From: Karalla daura
Lineage: Eukaryota; Chordata; Actinopteri; Chaetodontiformes; Leiognathidae
DNA: 64,000 nt
Assembly (NCBI GenBank): GCA_029224185.1
Contig: CM055188.1
Coordinates: 6,511,001-6,575,000, forward strand
Direction of reading: 5' to 3'
The notes below the pieces were generated by a model. The model had not been told where the DNA came from and ran no database searches. It worked only from the letters and a program-made list of their open reading frames with translations. The position numbers and the translations under genes are program-made. Below, in pieces: positions 46,501 through 58,063 of the stretch (position 1 is the stretch's first letter; every line of letters starts with the position of its first letter).

Positions 46501-47390
46501 AGTCTCTGTAGCAACTGAATGAGGCTGAACAGAAGACTACAGTAACAATGCTGACTTCAGATAATTTTGAAAATCTGAGCTTCTCAACACTTTCCAGTAG
46601 TCTATTTGTCCCTAGTCTTGACAGAAAATATTGATGTTGATGCTATTGTTAAGTTTTACTTACATGACTGTATGTATGACACGACAACTCTGTAGACCTG
46701 GTACATCTCTCAGATGTCCTGCAGTGTTGACTTCAGGTAACTTTGCTGCACAGGTTCCTCCAGAAACTGGCAAAGACAAATCACAGGCTTGCTTTACCAC
46801 ATTGATAAAGTCTTACTGTTAATCCCAACTATAATGTACATCTGTGATTACTTCCTCTGAAACATTATAGTATAACTGTGAATACCAGTAGTGGCTATAA
46901 TGTCAAATTATATTTTATACTTTGTTCAAACTGAGTTTTGTTAAAAAATTTAGTGGTGTCACAAACACAATCACTTTCATTTATGCTCTTTCCGCTTCAT
47001 ACAAGAGGCATCTGATTTTAAATGTGACCTTGGTGTAGTATAACCAAGTGTACCTGGAGCAAGGACTTACCTTGGCTTGAATTTCACTCACGCGTATGGA
47101 TGCACACATTGAATAACACAGGATAAGTGCATCCCTGTAACAGTGACACATACTGACTCATAGTCCCTCACTTCAGCATCCACCAGAACACACTGCATTG
47201 AATGAAGCAACAACAGCTGTACGGTTAAGTGTGCCTTTGTGTTTTTTCTCCTGTGCAAGTTGCTTTGGATAAAAGTGTTTTGGCCAAAGAACTTTTGACC
47301 TGTGACACAATGGGATGAACCAATACAGCTCACATATAATATTATCATGTGGCTGTGCTATAAGTGACAATACATTTCATAGTTCAGTAC
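40524..47390. other. Intergenic between kcna3 and kcna2, first part
   Basis: No gene recognised; ORFs are short and without domains. About 44280-45700 has segments similar to 34018-35100. At 44500-44760, ctgcatttccattacccct and later matching terms look like a common fish repeat inserted there. Confidence 0.45.
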
Positions 47391-47392
47391 AA

Positions 47393-47452
47393 TGTGTGTG
47401 TGTGTGTGTGTGTGTGTGCATGTGTGTGTGCATATGTGTTTGTGTTTGTGGA
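47393..47452. repeat. (GT)n microsatellite
   Basis: About 60 bases of GT with interruptions (gca, ata, ttt). Confidence 0.9.
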
Positions 47453-50129
47453 GATTTCAGTGGGATGCAGCTTGACGGTGTACCGCAGTATAGGAGTGTC
47501 CTTTTGTCTCTCCTGGTGTCTGGCTCTTTTCCAGCATGTGCCCTCATTCTGCTGGGCCTCTCTCTGACAAGCACGGCTCTCCTGTTCCCTCCAACCCCCT
47601 TCCTTCTCCCTCTCTTTGCACAATGGTCTCTCTTTCATTTCACTCCCATATATATCTTCACTTCTGCTTGTCCCTGCCACACACACAAAATAGCACTGCA
47701 CTGTCACTAATTTATCTGCTTAAGCCTTTTTTTTTATCATTCCCTGTCTTCACATTCTTAGCATTGTCCCAAACTTGTATACTTGTATGAATAACCTACT
47801 ATAGACCACTTCTCACTCCTGACCACTGATACTGGAATGACTCATCATAAAGGGGGGCTGAAATAAATAAAATTTGGGTGGCACTGCATTGGAAATAAAT
47901 GTTTAGCAGCAGCATGGTGGGATTTCTACATATTTTAAGAATTTAAGAAAAAATATTATAGAAAGAAGCTGCATTGGATTTAAGGCTTTCATGTTACATC
48001 AAACATGGTAATTTTGCATCAGAAGATTCACTAATGAATGACTATATACGGGAGACTGTTGCATCACCATCTCTAGAAGCAGCAAATCTGTTTTAATGGG
48101 TAAGTGAATCCATAGCTCAACATGATATGCAGAGATTATTTGTTCCATGTTATTGCATTATGTTGGCCTGAGTCCTGAAGTTGACTCATATTGTGAGTCT
48201 GTACCTCTCTGTTAACTGCCTTATTTCATGTGGTGTGTGTGTGTGTGTGCTGGAAACCTGTAGCTGCTGCAATGCAGTATCAAGTGAGTGAGGATGCAAG
48301 AGCAGTGATTGTAGGATCTCAGCTAAACTGGAACTTGAATGCACACATACACAAAAGTTGTCTGGAAATTTTAAGTGATGTGATCTATTCAAAACATGAA
48401 TCAGGTTAGTTCTTTTATTAATTCATGGACACAAATGTAACCAAAACCAACTGATATGGAGAAAAATCAGAGCTTTTAATTTTCTCGCTGTAGGAAATTA
48501 TTTCAGATGAAATCTGACATTAACCATCTAATCAGTTTTTGTCTATGACATCATGCCTGATCTTTTACCTGCAGACCTTTTTGTACAAAATATCCCTGTC
48601 AATTACTTCCTGTTTTATCATATTTACAAAAATTTGGATGCTCTGTATTTTATGACAGACTGGCAAATCTACTGCATATGTTCTTGTCCTTGAAATTAAT
48701 AAAAAAAAAACAGTCTGAAAAAACTACCATAGCGTCATTTATTAGTATGGCTGAGTGGCAATGGCAATTCAGTTCATTTCAGGTTCTTCTTCCTGCTCTC
48801 TATTACTGTGCCAAAACATCTGACATAGACAAGTGCAATCCCCAAACACCTGGAAACAAATTCATCGTCAACACTCATCTACACACCAACACACGGCATG
48901 TGAGTGTTTATGGTGCTGGGATCCTTTGCTTTTAATTAAAGCAATCCAGCTAATACAAAGTGCACTGAGCTTTGGAAGCTGCATTAAAAGCCTTTGTAAT
49001 GGGCCCCCATCTCATAAATAATGGTTATGTTGTCATGGGGAACCTAGTAAAACCATTAAGAGATAGGGAGAGATTTCTGCTCGTGTGACAGCAGGCCAGC
49101 AGAAGGGCCGGCTGATGTCTTAGGTCTGCCAGGATAAACCTTGGCAAAACAGAGTCCAACACAAATCACCTACTGGCCTTCCCCTTCACCCTCCAGTTTC
49201 TGCTCTTCACTTTTTCCTTCACAGGCAAAGGATTCCCTCTGACCTTTGGCTTCTCTCAAGGTCATTTCTGGCCATGGCATTTCAATTTCCAGCCACATAG
49301 TTTACAGCAGTTCGAGGATGTGCTATTGATCAGTTTTGGTCTGAATATAGCAAGGTGTATCCATGGAGGGTTTGCTCTATTTTAGTCACTCTCACATCTA
49401 TTATTAAAGGAGCTTGTAGCAGGAAAAGGTTGCAAATATAACCATTGTAACAAGAATTTCAAAGCAGAAAGTGAATTCATAATGGTCATTGCTGCTGTGC
49501 ACAGGTGTACACAGTCCCAACAGTAAACCTTAGAAAAGATGCCAGAATAGGATAGATGCATTCTCAAATGTGATTCAGATAGATTGTTTGTGACATGATG
49601 TGAGCATGCTGTTACACTTCCCAAAATAACAGCAGCAATCAGACTGTCAGACTGATGCCATCAAGTTTCTTCACAGCTTGTAAGGATTCTTGTGTTGCTT
49701 ACCTAGTCTCACGATGGTCCAGTCCTACCTGAACACACCAAAACTCTCAACGGTGCACTTGCTGGTCGGTGCTGTTGAAGTGTGCCCCTTTAAAATGCGT
49801 ATACTGCAGATAAGGTAAGGAGTGGTAGGCTTCAGTGAGGGTGGAGTGCCTTTTATCTCTTTTGCTTTCTCCATCACCAGCATTTCTCTTGGTATGCATA
49901 GCAGTGTCTGAATGCAGCTCAGTATTGTAAACCAGCAGCCACTTGCTCCTCAAGCACAAATTTCACAGCAAGAAAATCTCTCCTCAAGCCGAAATAAAAA
50001 GAACAATGAGCTCTGGCAAGCTGAGACCATCATGCAGCACCATCCAAAGGCTACTGCATGTTTCTGTGCGTGTGTGGGGCTCTGGCTCTGTGCAATTGCA
50101 TAATCTTGCAGCCCACTACGTAGGGCGAT
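47453..50129. other. Intergenic upstream of kcna2
   Basis: No gene recognised. The 48890-49060 segment looks like a candidate conserved non-coding element (entered separately). Confidence 0.45.
48890..49060. promoter_or_regulatory. Candidate conserved non-coding element
   Basis: Complex, non-repetitive sequence with clustered homeodomain-type cores (cttttaattaaagcaatcca near 48930; ctaataca), then gcattaaaagcctttgtaat, ccatctcataaataatggtt and gttgtcatggggaac. The composition is typical of vertebrate enhancers. No alignment was possible, so this is pattern-based inference. Confidence 0.25.
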
Positions 50130-50300
50130 TCTTTCATGCATGTCGTTTCAAGTCTTCTTCTGACTTGCTCCGCTCACCACGCAGGCGATCAGGAGCGCGG
50201 CGGAGCCGACGGCGCGCCCTGCCCCAGCAGCTCTGCCGCGGTGGTTTACAGGCGGTGATGCGGTGCTACATGGTGGGTGCGCTTCCAAAAGGAGACACAT
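50130..50300 (+). promoter_or_regulatory. GC-rich candidate kcna2 promoter region
   Basis: The most CpG-dense stretch of the intergenic region (ggagcgcggcggagccgacg, then gcgcgccctgcc). It lies about 700-870 bp before the inferred leader-exon donor. Its position suits a CpG-type promoter for the kcna2 leader exon, but no start site is visible. Confidence 0.35.
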
Positions 50301-50799
50301 GCGTGTAAATTGGGTGGATGACGTTTCCTGATGACATTTCCTGAGCTGCAGCTTTTCATCCACAAATTAAAAGCTTGGTGCATGGATCCCAGAAGGCGTC
50401 TGGCTAATTATTAAATCTCGTTAATAAGATTAACTCTTCTTATTTAAAGCTCACTTCATTCTCCACGTCTTGCCCCCCACCCCAACCCACCCCACTCCGC
50501 CCTCCCATTCCCCTCACCCCTCCTTTTGCAGATGTTGCTTCTCTGAGCACCTTATCAGGACCGCTTACCTTTGCGGGTCTCTGCAGCCCCGCACAGCGCG
50601 GTTATGTACTCTCACAGCAGAGGGAGATCATTCTGCTGATCCCAGCACCGTTGCTTATTGAGGAAGCACCGCCACCACCTTCCTGATCGCCTCCTTCCTC
50701 CCTTTTCTTGCCAATCGCCATCCCACGACGGCTACCCGAAGGAAAAGAAGCCGGGGAGGGGAAAGGGCGGACACACCCGCACACGGCGTGGATGCTGCA

Positions 50800-50925
50800 G
50801 ACAACATGAGGTGATCATCATCCGCTGCCCTGAACTGGAAATTCATTTTGTTGTTGTTGCTGAAGATTGAGGACCTGCCTGTCGCAGCTGGTTATTCACA
50901 TTCTTGGCAGCAGCATTCAGCAACA

Positions 50926-50966
<41 letters not shown>

Positions 50967-50996
50967 CCACATCAGATATGGAGAATATGTTTTCAG
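50800..50996 (+). other. kcna2: Inferred 5' UTR exon of kcna2 (3' end supported, 5' end unknown)
   Basis: The 3' edge is ttttcag|gtatgt, a strong donor (cut between 50996 and 50997). The exon carries a CAG/CAA tract (about 50915-50962) and the short ORF ATG GAG AAT ATG at 50978. It pairs with the acceptor one base before the kcna2 ATG. The 5' edge is arbitrary. Confidence 0.55.
50915..50962. repeat. CAG/CAA trinucleotide tract in the kcna2 leader
   Basis: About 15 CAG/CAA triplets in tandem. It is read as poly-Gln only in an ORF lacking an ATG, so it is most likely untranslated. Confidence 0.85.
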
Positions 50997-52036
50997 GTAT
51001 GTATGAACTGACTGCAGCTTGTCTTTTTATACCGATTTTAATCGTCTCTGGCATTTTGCAACTCATTGGCACTTCACTTGGAGCAAGATAATGGGGAATA
51101 TACCTGCAAGTATATGTTTGAGGGATATGTAGAGGGATTTTTATCTCGTAAAGCCTGTAATCCCACTCTGTGAGTACGTATAAACTAGATGACAGATACA
51201 GTTTTTCTCTGGAAACCTATTTTCCTCTGTGGATCAATTATTTATAGGTGTTTTTGAATATTTCAGAGACAGGCAGCATCTCAAAACTAAAATGCTCCAG
51301 CAAAAAGAAAATGCTTTTGCTGCGGCATTTGCAGTTTATTTTACTGTAACTGTAAAATTGAAAAAAAATCTTGCACATTAGTGTTTGTAGACTGCAGCAG
51401 TTTTCAGTCATATTCTGGACAGGATGCTGTCTGTATGAATTTGGTGCCTGCTGCATTGCCATATTCATGCTTGGCTTCACTGCAAAAGATCATCCCATTC
51501 ATTTCAGTGAATACTGTCCAATGCAGCAGATAAGTGTCCTAATTTATGACCTCCTGGAGGTTTTATTTGGGAGTTCGCTCCTGTTTTACCTGCATTGGAG
51601 CAATTTATATGCAAGATGGATGGTTAATTTGCATATAAATTGCTCTAGTAAGAAACAGGGATGTCTACCTCAAGTTTTCATGAGCCATTTTTCGACTGCC
51701 CTCTCATAACTGATAAGTTTACATACAGTATTTATGACTGAGTGGCTTCACATTAATCGTTTTAAGTTGTCTGCTCTTCAAATTAAAGCACACCTCTGTC
51801 GTCTGCAGACAAAGGAGCAGGTATTGATGGAGCTGCTGAATCATATCTCAGGTGTACCTGACCTTGTTATCTGTCTCTGCTTTCTGTGTCCTACATACAG
51901 TCAGACCCTAGGTGACATCCTGTGGACGACAGGTCTGTATGCTGTTGAGCCCCTACCCTTTCATGGTCCCTGCCTGCAGTTCTCCAGGCTGCGGGACCCA
52001 GACTCACTGAAAAGTGCAGGCCTCCTCTCCCTGCAG
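50997..52036 (+). other. Inferred kcna2 leader intron
   Basis: 1,040 bp, donor gtatgt (50997) and acceptor cctcctctccctgcag (ends 52036) with a strong polypyrimidine tract and a plausible branch site ctcact about 30 bases upstream. It has AT-rich content and contains a perfect inverted repeat at 51598-51645. Confidence 0.6.
51598..51645. repeat. Perfect 17-bp inverted repeat in the kcna2 intron
   Basis: Left arm gagcaatttatatgcaa (51598-51614) and right arm ttgcatataaattgctc (51629-51645) are exact reverse complements around a 14-base loop. The right side includes ATTTGCAT (51627-51634), a POU octamer core. Confidence 0.85.
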
Positions 52037-52037
52037 A

Positions 52038-53534
52038 ATGACTGTTGCCACAGGCGACCCCTCTGACGAGGCGGCTGCGCACCCGGGACACCCACAGGAC
52101 TATGACCCAGAGGCCGACCATGAGTGTTGTGAGCGGGTGGTCATCAATATCTCAGGGCTGCGCTTTGAGACTCAACTCAAAACCCTCTCCCAGTTCCCTG
52201 AGACTCTGCTTGGGGATCCCAAAAAGAGGATGCGCTACTTTGACCCACTGAGGAATGAGTACTTTTTTGACAGAAACAGACCCAGTTTCGATGCCATATT
52301 GTATTATTACCAGTCAGGGGGGCGGCTAAGAAGGCCGGTCAATGTCACCCTTGATATTTTCTCAGAGGAGATCCGCTTCTATGAACTGGGTGAGGAGGCC
52401 ATTGAGATGTTCAGAGAAGATGAGGGCTTTATCAAGGAGGAGGAGCGGCCTCTTCCTGACAATGAGTTTCAGAGACAGGTGTGGCTGCTGTTCGAGTATC
52501 CAGAGAGCTCAGGTCCTGCTAGGATTATTGCCATAATCTCTGTCATGGTCATCCTGATATCTATAGTCAGTTTCTGCCTGGAGACCCTGCCCATTTTCCG
52601 CAACGACGAAGATGATATGCACAAGTCTCATGCGAAAGTCTTTTCACCTGAGACCAATACCACAATCATTAGCTATACATCCACCTACTTCACTGACCCC
52701 TTCTTCATTCTGGAAACTCTCTGCATTATATGGTTCTCCTTTGAGTTCTTAGTGCGCTTCTTTGCCTGCCCCAGCAAAGCAGGCTTTTTTGGTAATATAA
52801 TGAATATTATTGATATTGTTGCTATCATTCCCTACTTTATCACTCTCGGCACAGAGCTAGCAGACAGGCCAGAGGATGGTCAAGCGGGTCAGCAAGCCAT
52901 GTCTTTAGCCATTCTCAGGGTCATCCGTTTGGTGCGAGTGTTCAGAATTTTTAAACTCTCACGTCATTCCAAGGGCCTGCAGATTTTGGGCCAGACCCTG
53001 AAAGCCAGCATGAGGGAGCTTGGTCTGCTCATTTTTTTTCTCTTCATAGGAGTCATCCTCTTCTCTAGTGCTGTCTACTTTGCTGAAGCAGACGAGCCTG
53101 AGTCACAGTTTGAAAGCATCCCAGATGCGTTCTGGTGGGCTGTGGTCTCCATGACCACTGTTGGCTATGGTGATATGGTCCCAACTACTATCGGTGGTAA
53201 GATCGTGGGTTCACTCTGTGCCATTGCCGGTGTGCTGACAATTGCTTTGCCCGTGCCTGTCATCGTGTCCAACTTCAACTATTTCTACCACCGTGAGACT
53301 GAAGGAGAGGAGCAGGCACAATACCTGCAAGTCAGTGTGCCCAAAGCTGACTCTGCCGAGGAGTTGAAGAAAAGCCGGAGTGGCTCTACCATTAGTAAAT
53401 CCGACTACATGGAAATCCAGGAGGCTGTGAACAACAGCAATGAGGACTTTCAGGAGGAGAACCTTAAGACGGCCAACTGCACACTGGCCAACACAAACTA
53501 TGTAAACATCACCAAAATGCTCACAGATGTGTAG
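52038..53534 (+). CDS. kcna2: Voltage-gated K+ channel Kv1.2-like (kcna2)
   Basis: 498-residue Shaker-family alpha subunit, a delayed rectifier of neuronal and axonal membranes. In order: T1 (about 33-130), S1 (163-183), an S1-S2 loop with sequon N207-T-T, S2 (221-242), S3 (251-273), S4 with R294, R297, R300, R303, K306 and R309, S5 (327-348), filter TVGYGD (374-379), V381 after the filter (associated with low TEA sensitivity in Kv1.2), S6 with P405-V406-P407, and C-terminal PDZ ligand TDV. The N-terminus MTVATGDPSDEAAAHPGHPQ and the end TNYVNITKMLTDV are nearly the mammalian Kv1.2 sequence (499 residues). The start at 52038 was chosen over an in-frame upstream Met at 52014, because that Met lies in the inferred intron and the sequence cctcctctccctgcag|aATG is a strong acceptor. 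Residue 104 is Thr where Kv1 T1 domains usually have Pro. Confidence 0.98.
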   Translation: MTVATGDPSDEAAAHPGHPQDYDPEADHECCERVVINISGLRFETQLKTLSQFPETLLGDPKKRMRYFDPLRNEYFFDRNRPSFDAILYYYQSGGRLRRPVNVTLDIFSEEIRFYELGEEAIEMFREDEGFIKEEERPLPDNEFQRQVWLLFEYPESSGPARIIAIISVMVILISIVSFCLETLPIFRNDEDDMHKSHAKVFSPETNTTIISYTSTYFTDPFFILETLCIIWFSFEFLVRFFACPSKAGFFGNIMNIIDIVAIIPYFITLGTELADRPEDGQAGQQAMSLAILRVIRLVRVFRIFKLSRHSKGLQILGQTLKASMRELGLLIFFLFIGVILFSSAVYFAEADEPESQFESIPDAFWWAVVSMTTVGYGDMVPTTIGGKIVGSLCAIAGVLTIALPVPVIVSNFNYFYHRETEGEEQAQYLQVSVPKADSAEELKKSRSGSTISKSDYMEIQEAVNNSNEDFQEENLKTANCTLANTNYVNITKMLTDV

Positions 53535-53834
53535 TCATTGGCTGCTTTCCTCCCGCCAAGGTGGGAAATGTGGAACTGAGCAACAGGGTGGGACAGGTGT
53601 ACAGTCTCCCACTGTACCTTGTGCTAGAATAATCATGGCAATAGAATACATAATGTTAGAGATGATAATGATAGTGGGGAAAAAATATATACTACAAAGA
53701 TCATAAGCTCAATCCTTTCTCATCCTATTTTCACTCCTCACTTGCCCTTAAAACCCTTGATAACTGTCAGAGTGAAATTTAAAATTTTGCATTTCTGCAT
53801 GGAGTTGGCTTTGTCTGTGTGACGCTAAAAAACA

Positions 53835-53893
53835 TGTATATATGTATAAATGTATATATATGTATGTATATATATATATACACTTATATATGT

Positions 53894-53924
<31 letters not shown>

Positions 53925-53982
53925 TACATATATATACACACATACATATATATGTGTGTGTATATATATATATATATATATA
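53835..53982. repeat. Compound (TA)n/(CA)n/(TA)n microsatellite
   Basis: Alternating TA-rich, CA and TA runs in the inferred kcna2 3' UTR. Confidence 0.9.
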
Positions 53983-54037
53983 CATATGTAATACTGTAAG
54001 ATTCCCTTTTCACAACAGTAGCCAAAAGTAGTGCACA

Positions 54038-54043
54038 AATAAA
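54038..54043 (+). terminator. Candidate polyadenylation signal of kcna2
   Basis: First canonical AATAAA after the stop, about 500 bases downstream. Confidence 0.3.
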
Positions 54044-55325
54044 AAAAGGGAGAAACACAGCAAAAAAGTAAACAAACAACCATGTATTGTATTCAAAAAA
54101 GAAAAAAAGGCAACACAGCACAGGTCCTGCTTTTGTCCTCAGTCCCTTGATCCCTCATTTCCCAAGGCACAATACTCTGCCATGCGCTTCTTGAACAGCC
54201 CTCCTTGTGCGCTACATATGCTGCTTCCTGGAGCCAATGAAACAGAACTGTCTTATGCTTCAGCCTTTCCAAATAAGAGGATATGTGAGCATAATGCAGG
54301 CCCACTCGTCCACTGACATGGCCTGTGGGTGACTTGTACAAGGTTGGTGGTAAAGTACACCATGTTAATCCAAGGATGAATGACAGCCATCAGCGCTAAG
54401 CTTATGGTTCGACACCTTTTTTCCCTCACAGCAGGCATCAGTATCTGATGAATGACTGAGAATGGCCTTTTCACTGCTTTGGTCTTACATGTACTGTATG
54501 TATTGCAATGCAAGCTTACCCCTTCCATTCACCCAAAACCGGTCTTACTGCAAAGCTTTGAGGACAACTTGAATGTTTCTTCTTGTATTGTTTTTCATAT
54601 AAACAGCACATACTCACCCAAACACACACACGCACACAGCAGTACTTATTACAATAGATAGGTAGGTTAACTGTGATTTTTCTGATAGCCGGTAGATAGA
54701 TAGTTGCTGTGATTAAAAATCAGTAGATTACTGCATGACATTTATATCTGAATGAGAATTTCCACTTGTTTCTTAACTGCCACTTTGCTTCATTGCATCA
54801 CTGTATATTTGTCTGTACACTGCCTTCAATACAAATCCACACTTTTAAAAGGATGCCTGCTCTTAGCTGGCACAAGAACATAATGTATGTTTTAGGATTT
54901 ATAAAGGAATTATCATAAGGCTTTGTCCTACACTGGAGAGGATACGGTGCCTCATCTAAAATAACATTCCACCCAATAGGTCAATTCTATTAAGCTTTCG
55001 CCAGATCACCATAAATATACCCAGCTGTGATCACACTCTAGTTTGGATATTAATCCCAGTTACAGTTGTGAGAGACTGGCAGCACTGTCTTTTTCACAGG
55101 TCTCGTCATATGATCACGTCCTCATGAACGAAATAGCAACTTTTAAGGACTTGTGTATGATATAATGCTTCTCTCCCCCCAAACTGCCTTTTATCTGGGT
55201 GTACGCTACTTGTCTAGTGTTGCATGATCTCAAAAACATTCCTAGAAGCATGCATTCAAGCTCAAAGAAGAAGCCTCTAAGGGTAGTAAATGAATAATTA
55301 TTGCAATATACATATATATTTATTT

Positions 55326-55393
<68 letters not shown>

Positions 55394-58060
55394 GCTTGTG
55401 TGTGTGTGCATGTAGAGGATATGTATACAGAGAGTACACACATACAGTACACATTCTTTTATCAGACTTAAAAAAAACCTTAAATAGCAATGTTTAAGAG
55501 AAAGTGAAAGACTTTCCACAATGTGCAGATCATTGCCATGTTTTCATTTCTAATGAAAATAACTAATTTTCTGAGCACTGTTTCTATGTTCTCCTGTTTC
55601 AGAGCCTGTTCAGAGTGCCAAAGACACACTCTTACTAGCCCTTTCAAGTACGCTGTCTTTTAAAAGTGAGTTTTCCGGTAAACCTCACACACATCCTGAA
55701 TTCAAACCCAAAAAGTTTGCTTCAGTGAGTTCAGAAACTGCCTTTTATTGAATAGTTGTAGAAAGGCGGGGACATTGTTTAAAAGTGTACCATCCTTAGA
55801 CAGAATGTTGTTACTCAAAGCCTTTTCCTTTTATTTATGTTAAGTTGCTCAGAATTTAAATGGTGTCTACCAGCCCACCATAAAGTTTTTGATGCCAGAC
55901 ACTCTCTTTGTCTTTAAATGTTGGCATTGAATGTGAATTAGGTTCTGATTTTATGACTGTGTCCAGCTGAGATTTTCCACTGTCCGCTCTACACTGCCAA
56001 GGTAACAGTCAAAGGCAGTAACATCAATAAGGGAAGTGATAATTAGCAGCAGTGTAGCAGCTATTGGCTAACCTAGGGGTCCTCTGACTTCACTCCTGAG
56101 TCTCTTGCCTTTCTTCATCTTTTCACAGATGTCTTAGGTAATCAAAAAGGTGAAGGATTGGAAAAAAAAAGGTTCGTAGCAAGAACTGTCTAACCGAATC
56201 ATCTTTACTGTTTGGTTTCCTTCTGCTTGCTTCAGTCTGTAACCTGCAGTAGCAAACTGTTTTGTATGCCATTGCTGCCAATATTTGCTCAGGATTCCTC
56301 ACATAAGGCTTCTGAACTTGCCTCTGTCCAGATCCATGTCTGCATTCACATATTCTGTAACAAATTTTAGAAACTAAGTGAATAATTTGGAGTAGTCGTA
56401 TTTGATGCTTTTACAAGAATAGCAAGAAGGTGGATGGATAAACTCAAGGTAGAACAAGATTTAATTATAATATTTTCTAAGCAATATTTCCAAAATACTT
56501 TGGTTGTTGTGGTGTGGAAGAGTGGACCTACATTGACTTCCATTGTCTGAGATCTGAGATAACTAATCATTAGTTAAGTATTGATGCAGGTGTGTTGATG
56601 CACAGGTATGTTGTGCTTGAGTGTATGCATGTGTGCATGCATGAGAGTGAAAGAGAAAACAACTGAATGTTAGTGTCTTAGCCGGGTTATACAGCTGCAT
56701 TTATGCAACAGCCATTTGCATATCTGTATTTGTGAAAAAAACAAACAAAAAAAAAACAGTTTGACCAAAAATATTTGTCTATGCATGCAAAGCATCTTAT
56801 TGTTTTCATTACATTGGTTTGGAGAGATATTGCTGATTAATGTTTAAGACACAACATTCTTCTGTCTGAAATTTCATGTCAGAAATTGGGCACATTAACT
56901 GTACCTCAACCAAATTCACAGTAGCAACTTGTGTACCAGAGTTTATCGTGAGTCATTTTTGCTTAAAGCACAAAGACAAGTATAATCATCCTCATTTGTA
57001 CATGTGAAATGTTTTTATTCAGTGGCAGTGGAGCTGATTAAAATGATCTTGTCTTTCTTCATTGGAGGCATAACAACCTCTAAAGATATCATCTCTCACA
57101 TACTGAGGGACCCACCAGCAAATCCACTCCATGAGAAGGGTGCCCAACAGTGAATACACTGAGAAATCTATGCAGAGGAGAATGGTTATATGTTGACAGT
57201 TGAGATGGTTTAAGTACATGATTTTTGTATTTTATTCAAACCAATTACATGTTAATCCCAGGAGCTGTCGACACATTCAATTGACCCATTAAGCAGGAGA
57301 AGAAAGACAAGACAAACTTTGCAATATTCTGCTGCTGTACATATACAAATATTCCCTCATTGGTTGAATATGAATAACTGAGTTTTGGGTGTGTCTGAGA
57401 GATGGTGTCAGCTCTTTGAGACAAGTCTCTCTAAAAAAAAGAAAAAAAAATGCATTCTGGAAACAAGAAGATCAATATGCAATCTGTACACACGTGTGTT
57501 TGAGAGTGAAAGTTTTCTTTTTCATTTGACCACAGAGCTTGATAGTGTGGCATCCACTGCAACAGTATGTAGAGTTGTTCACACCCATCCTTCCCATGTC
57601 ATAGAGGCCTGAAAACGTCCATCAATGTTGGGACAATGGATAACGGATTTTCTTTCTATGAAATGAAATGTGACGGAATAATGTAAATAATAACCAGTGG
57701 ATGATGAATCAGAAACCATGTACTATATACTGTATGTGAAGTCTGGATTTAAAATGTATTACCTGCACTTTACAAGACAAAAAGGACAATCTATGGACAA
57801 GAAAAAACAAAACGTGAATTTAAAATTGCGTATAATCCTTGCAAATGCTCATAACCCTGACAAAGTAATATCAATAATGAAGCCAATAATAATTCAATTG
57901 AAGCTGTGTTCAGTGTGTTTGTGTGTTATTTATGCCCTTTGTTTGGTTTTAAATAATGTGGTTGGTGTTGGCATCCGCTGACAAAAGCTGGTGCACCCTT
58001 AGATGTTTCTGTATGGTTGTGTATGTGTGTGTGCATGTGCGTGTGCGTGTGCATGTGCGT
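54044..58060. other. Intergenic or distal kcna2 3' UTR, no gene recognised
   Basis: AT-rich with a (TA)n tract at 55328-55389 and no domain-bearing ORF. Confidence 0.45.
55328..55389. repeat. (TA)n microsatellite
   Basis: About 31 pure TA units. Confidence 0.95.
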
Positions 58061-58063
58061 GTG

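Larger units (their letters stand above)
53535..54043 (+). other. Probable kcna2 3' UTR, proximal part
   Basis: Non-coding sequence from the stop to the AATAAA at 54038-54043. It includes a compound microsatellite. The mammalian Kv1.2 3' UTR is long, so transcription may run further. Confidence 0.4.

Noticed and set aside
49943..50308. 121-codon ORF before the kcna2 leader
   Set aside because: Its Arg-rich C-terminal half is explained by the GC-rich promoter-like stretch, and no domain is seen.
50867..51091. Poly-Gln protein upstream of kcna2
   Set aside because: The frame has no ATG before the CAG tract (it opens with TTG), and it runs through the splice donor.
52014..52037. In-frame upstream Met giving an 8-residue longer kcna2
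   Set aside because: These codons lie in the inferred intron's polypyrimidine tract, and the Kv1.2 family starts at MTVATGDP.
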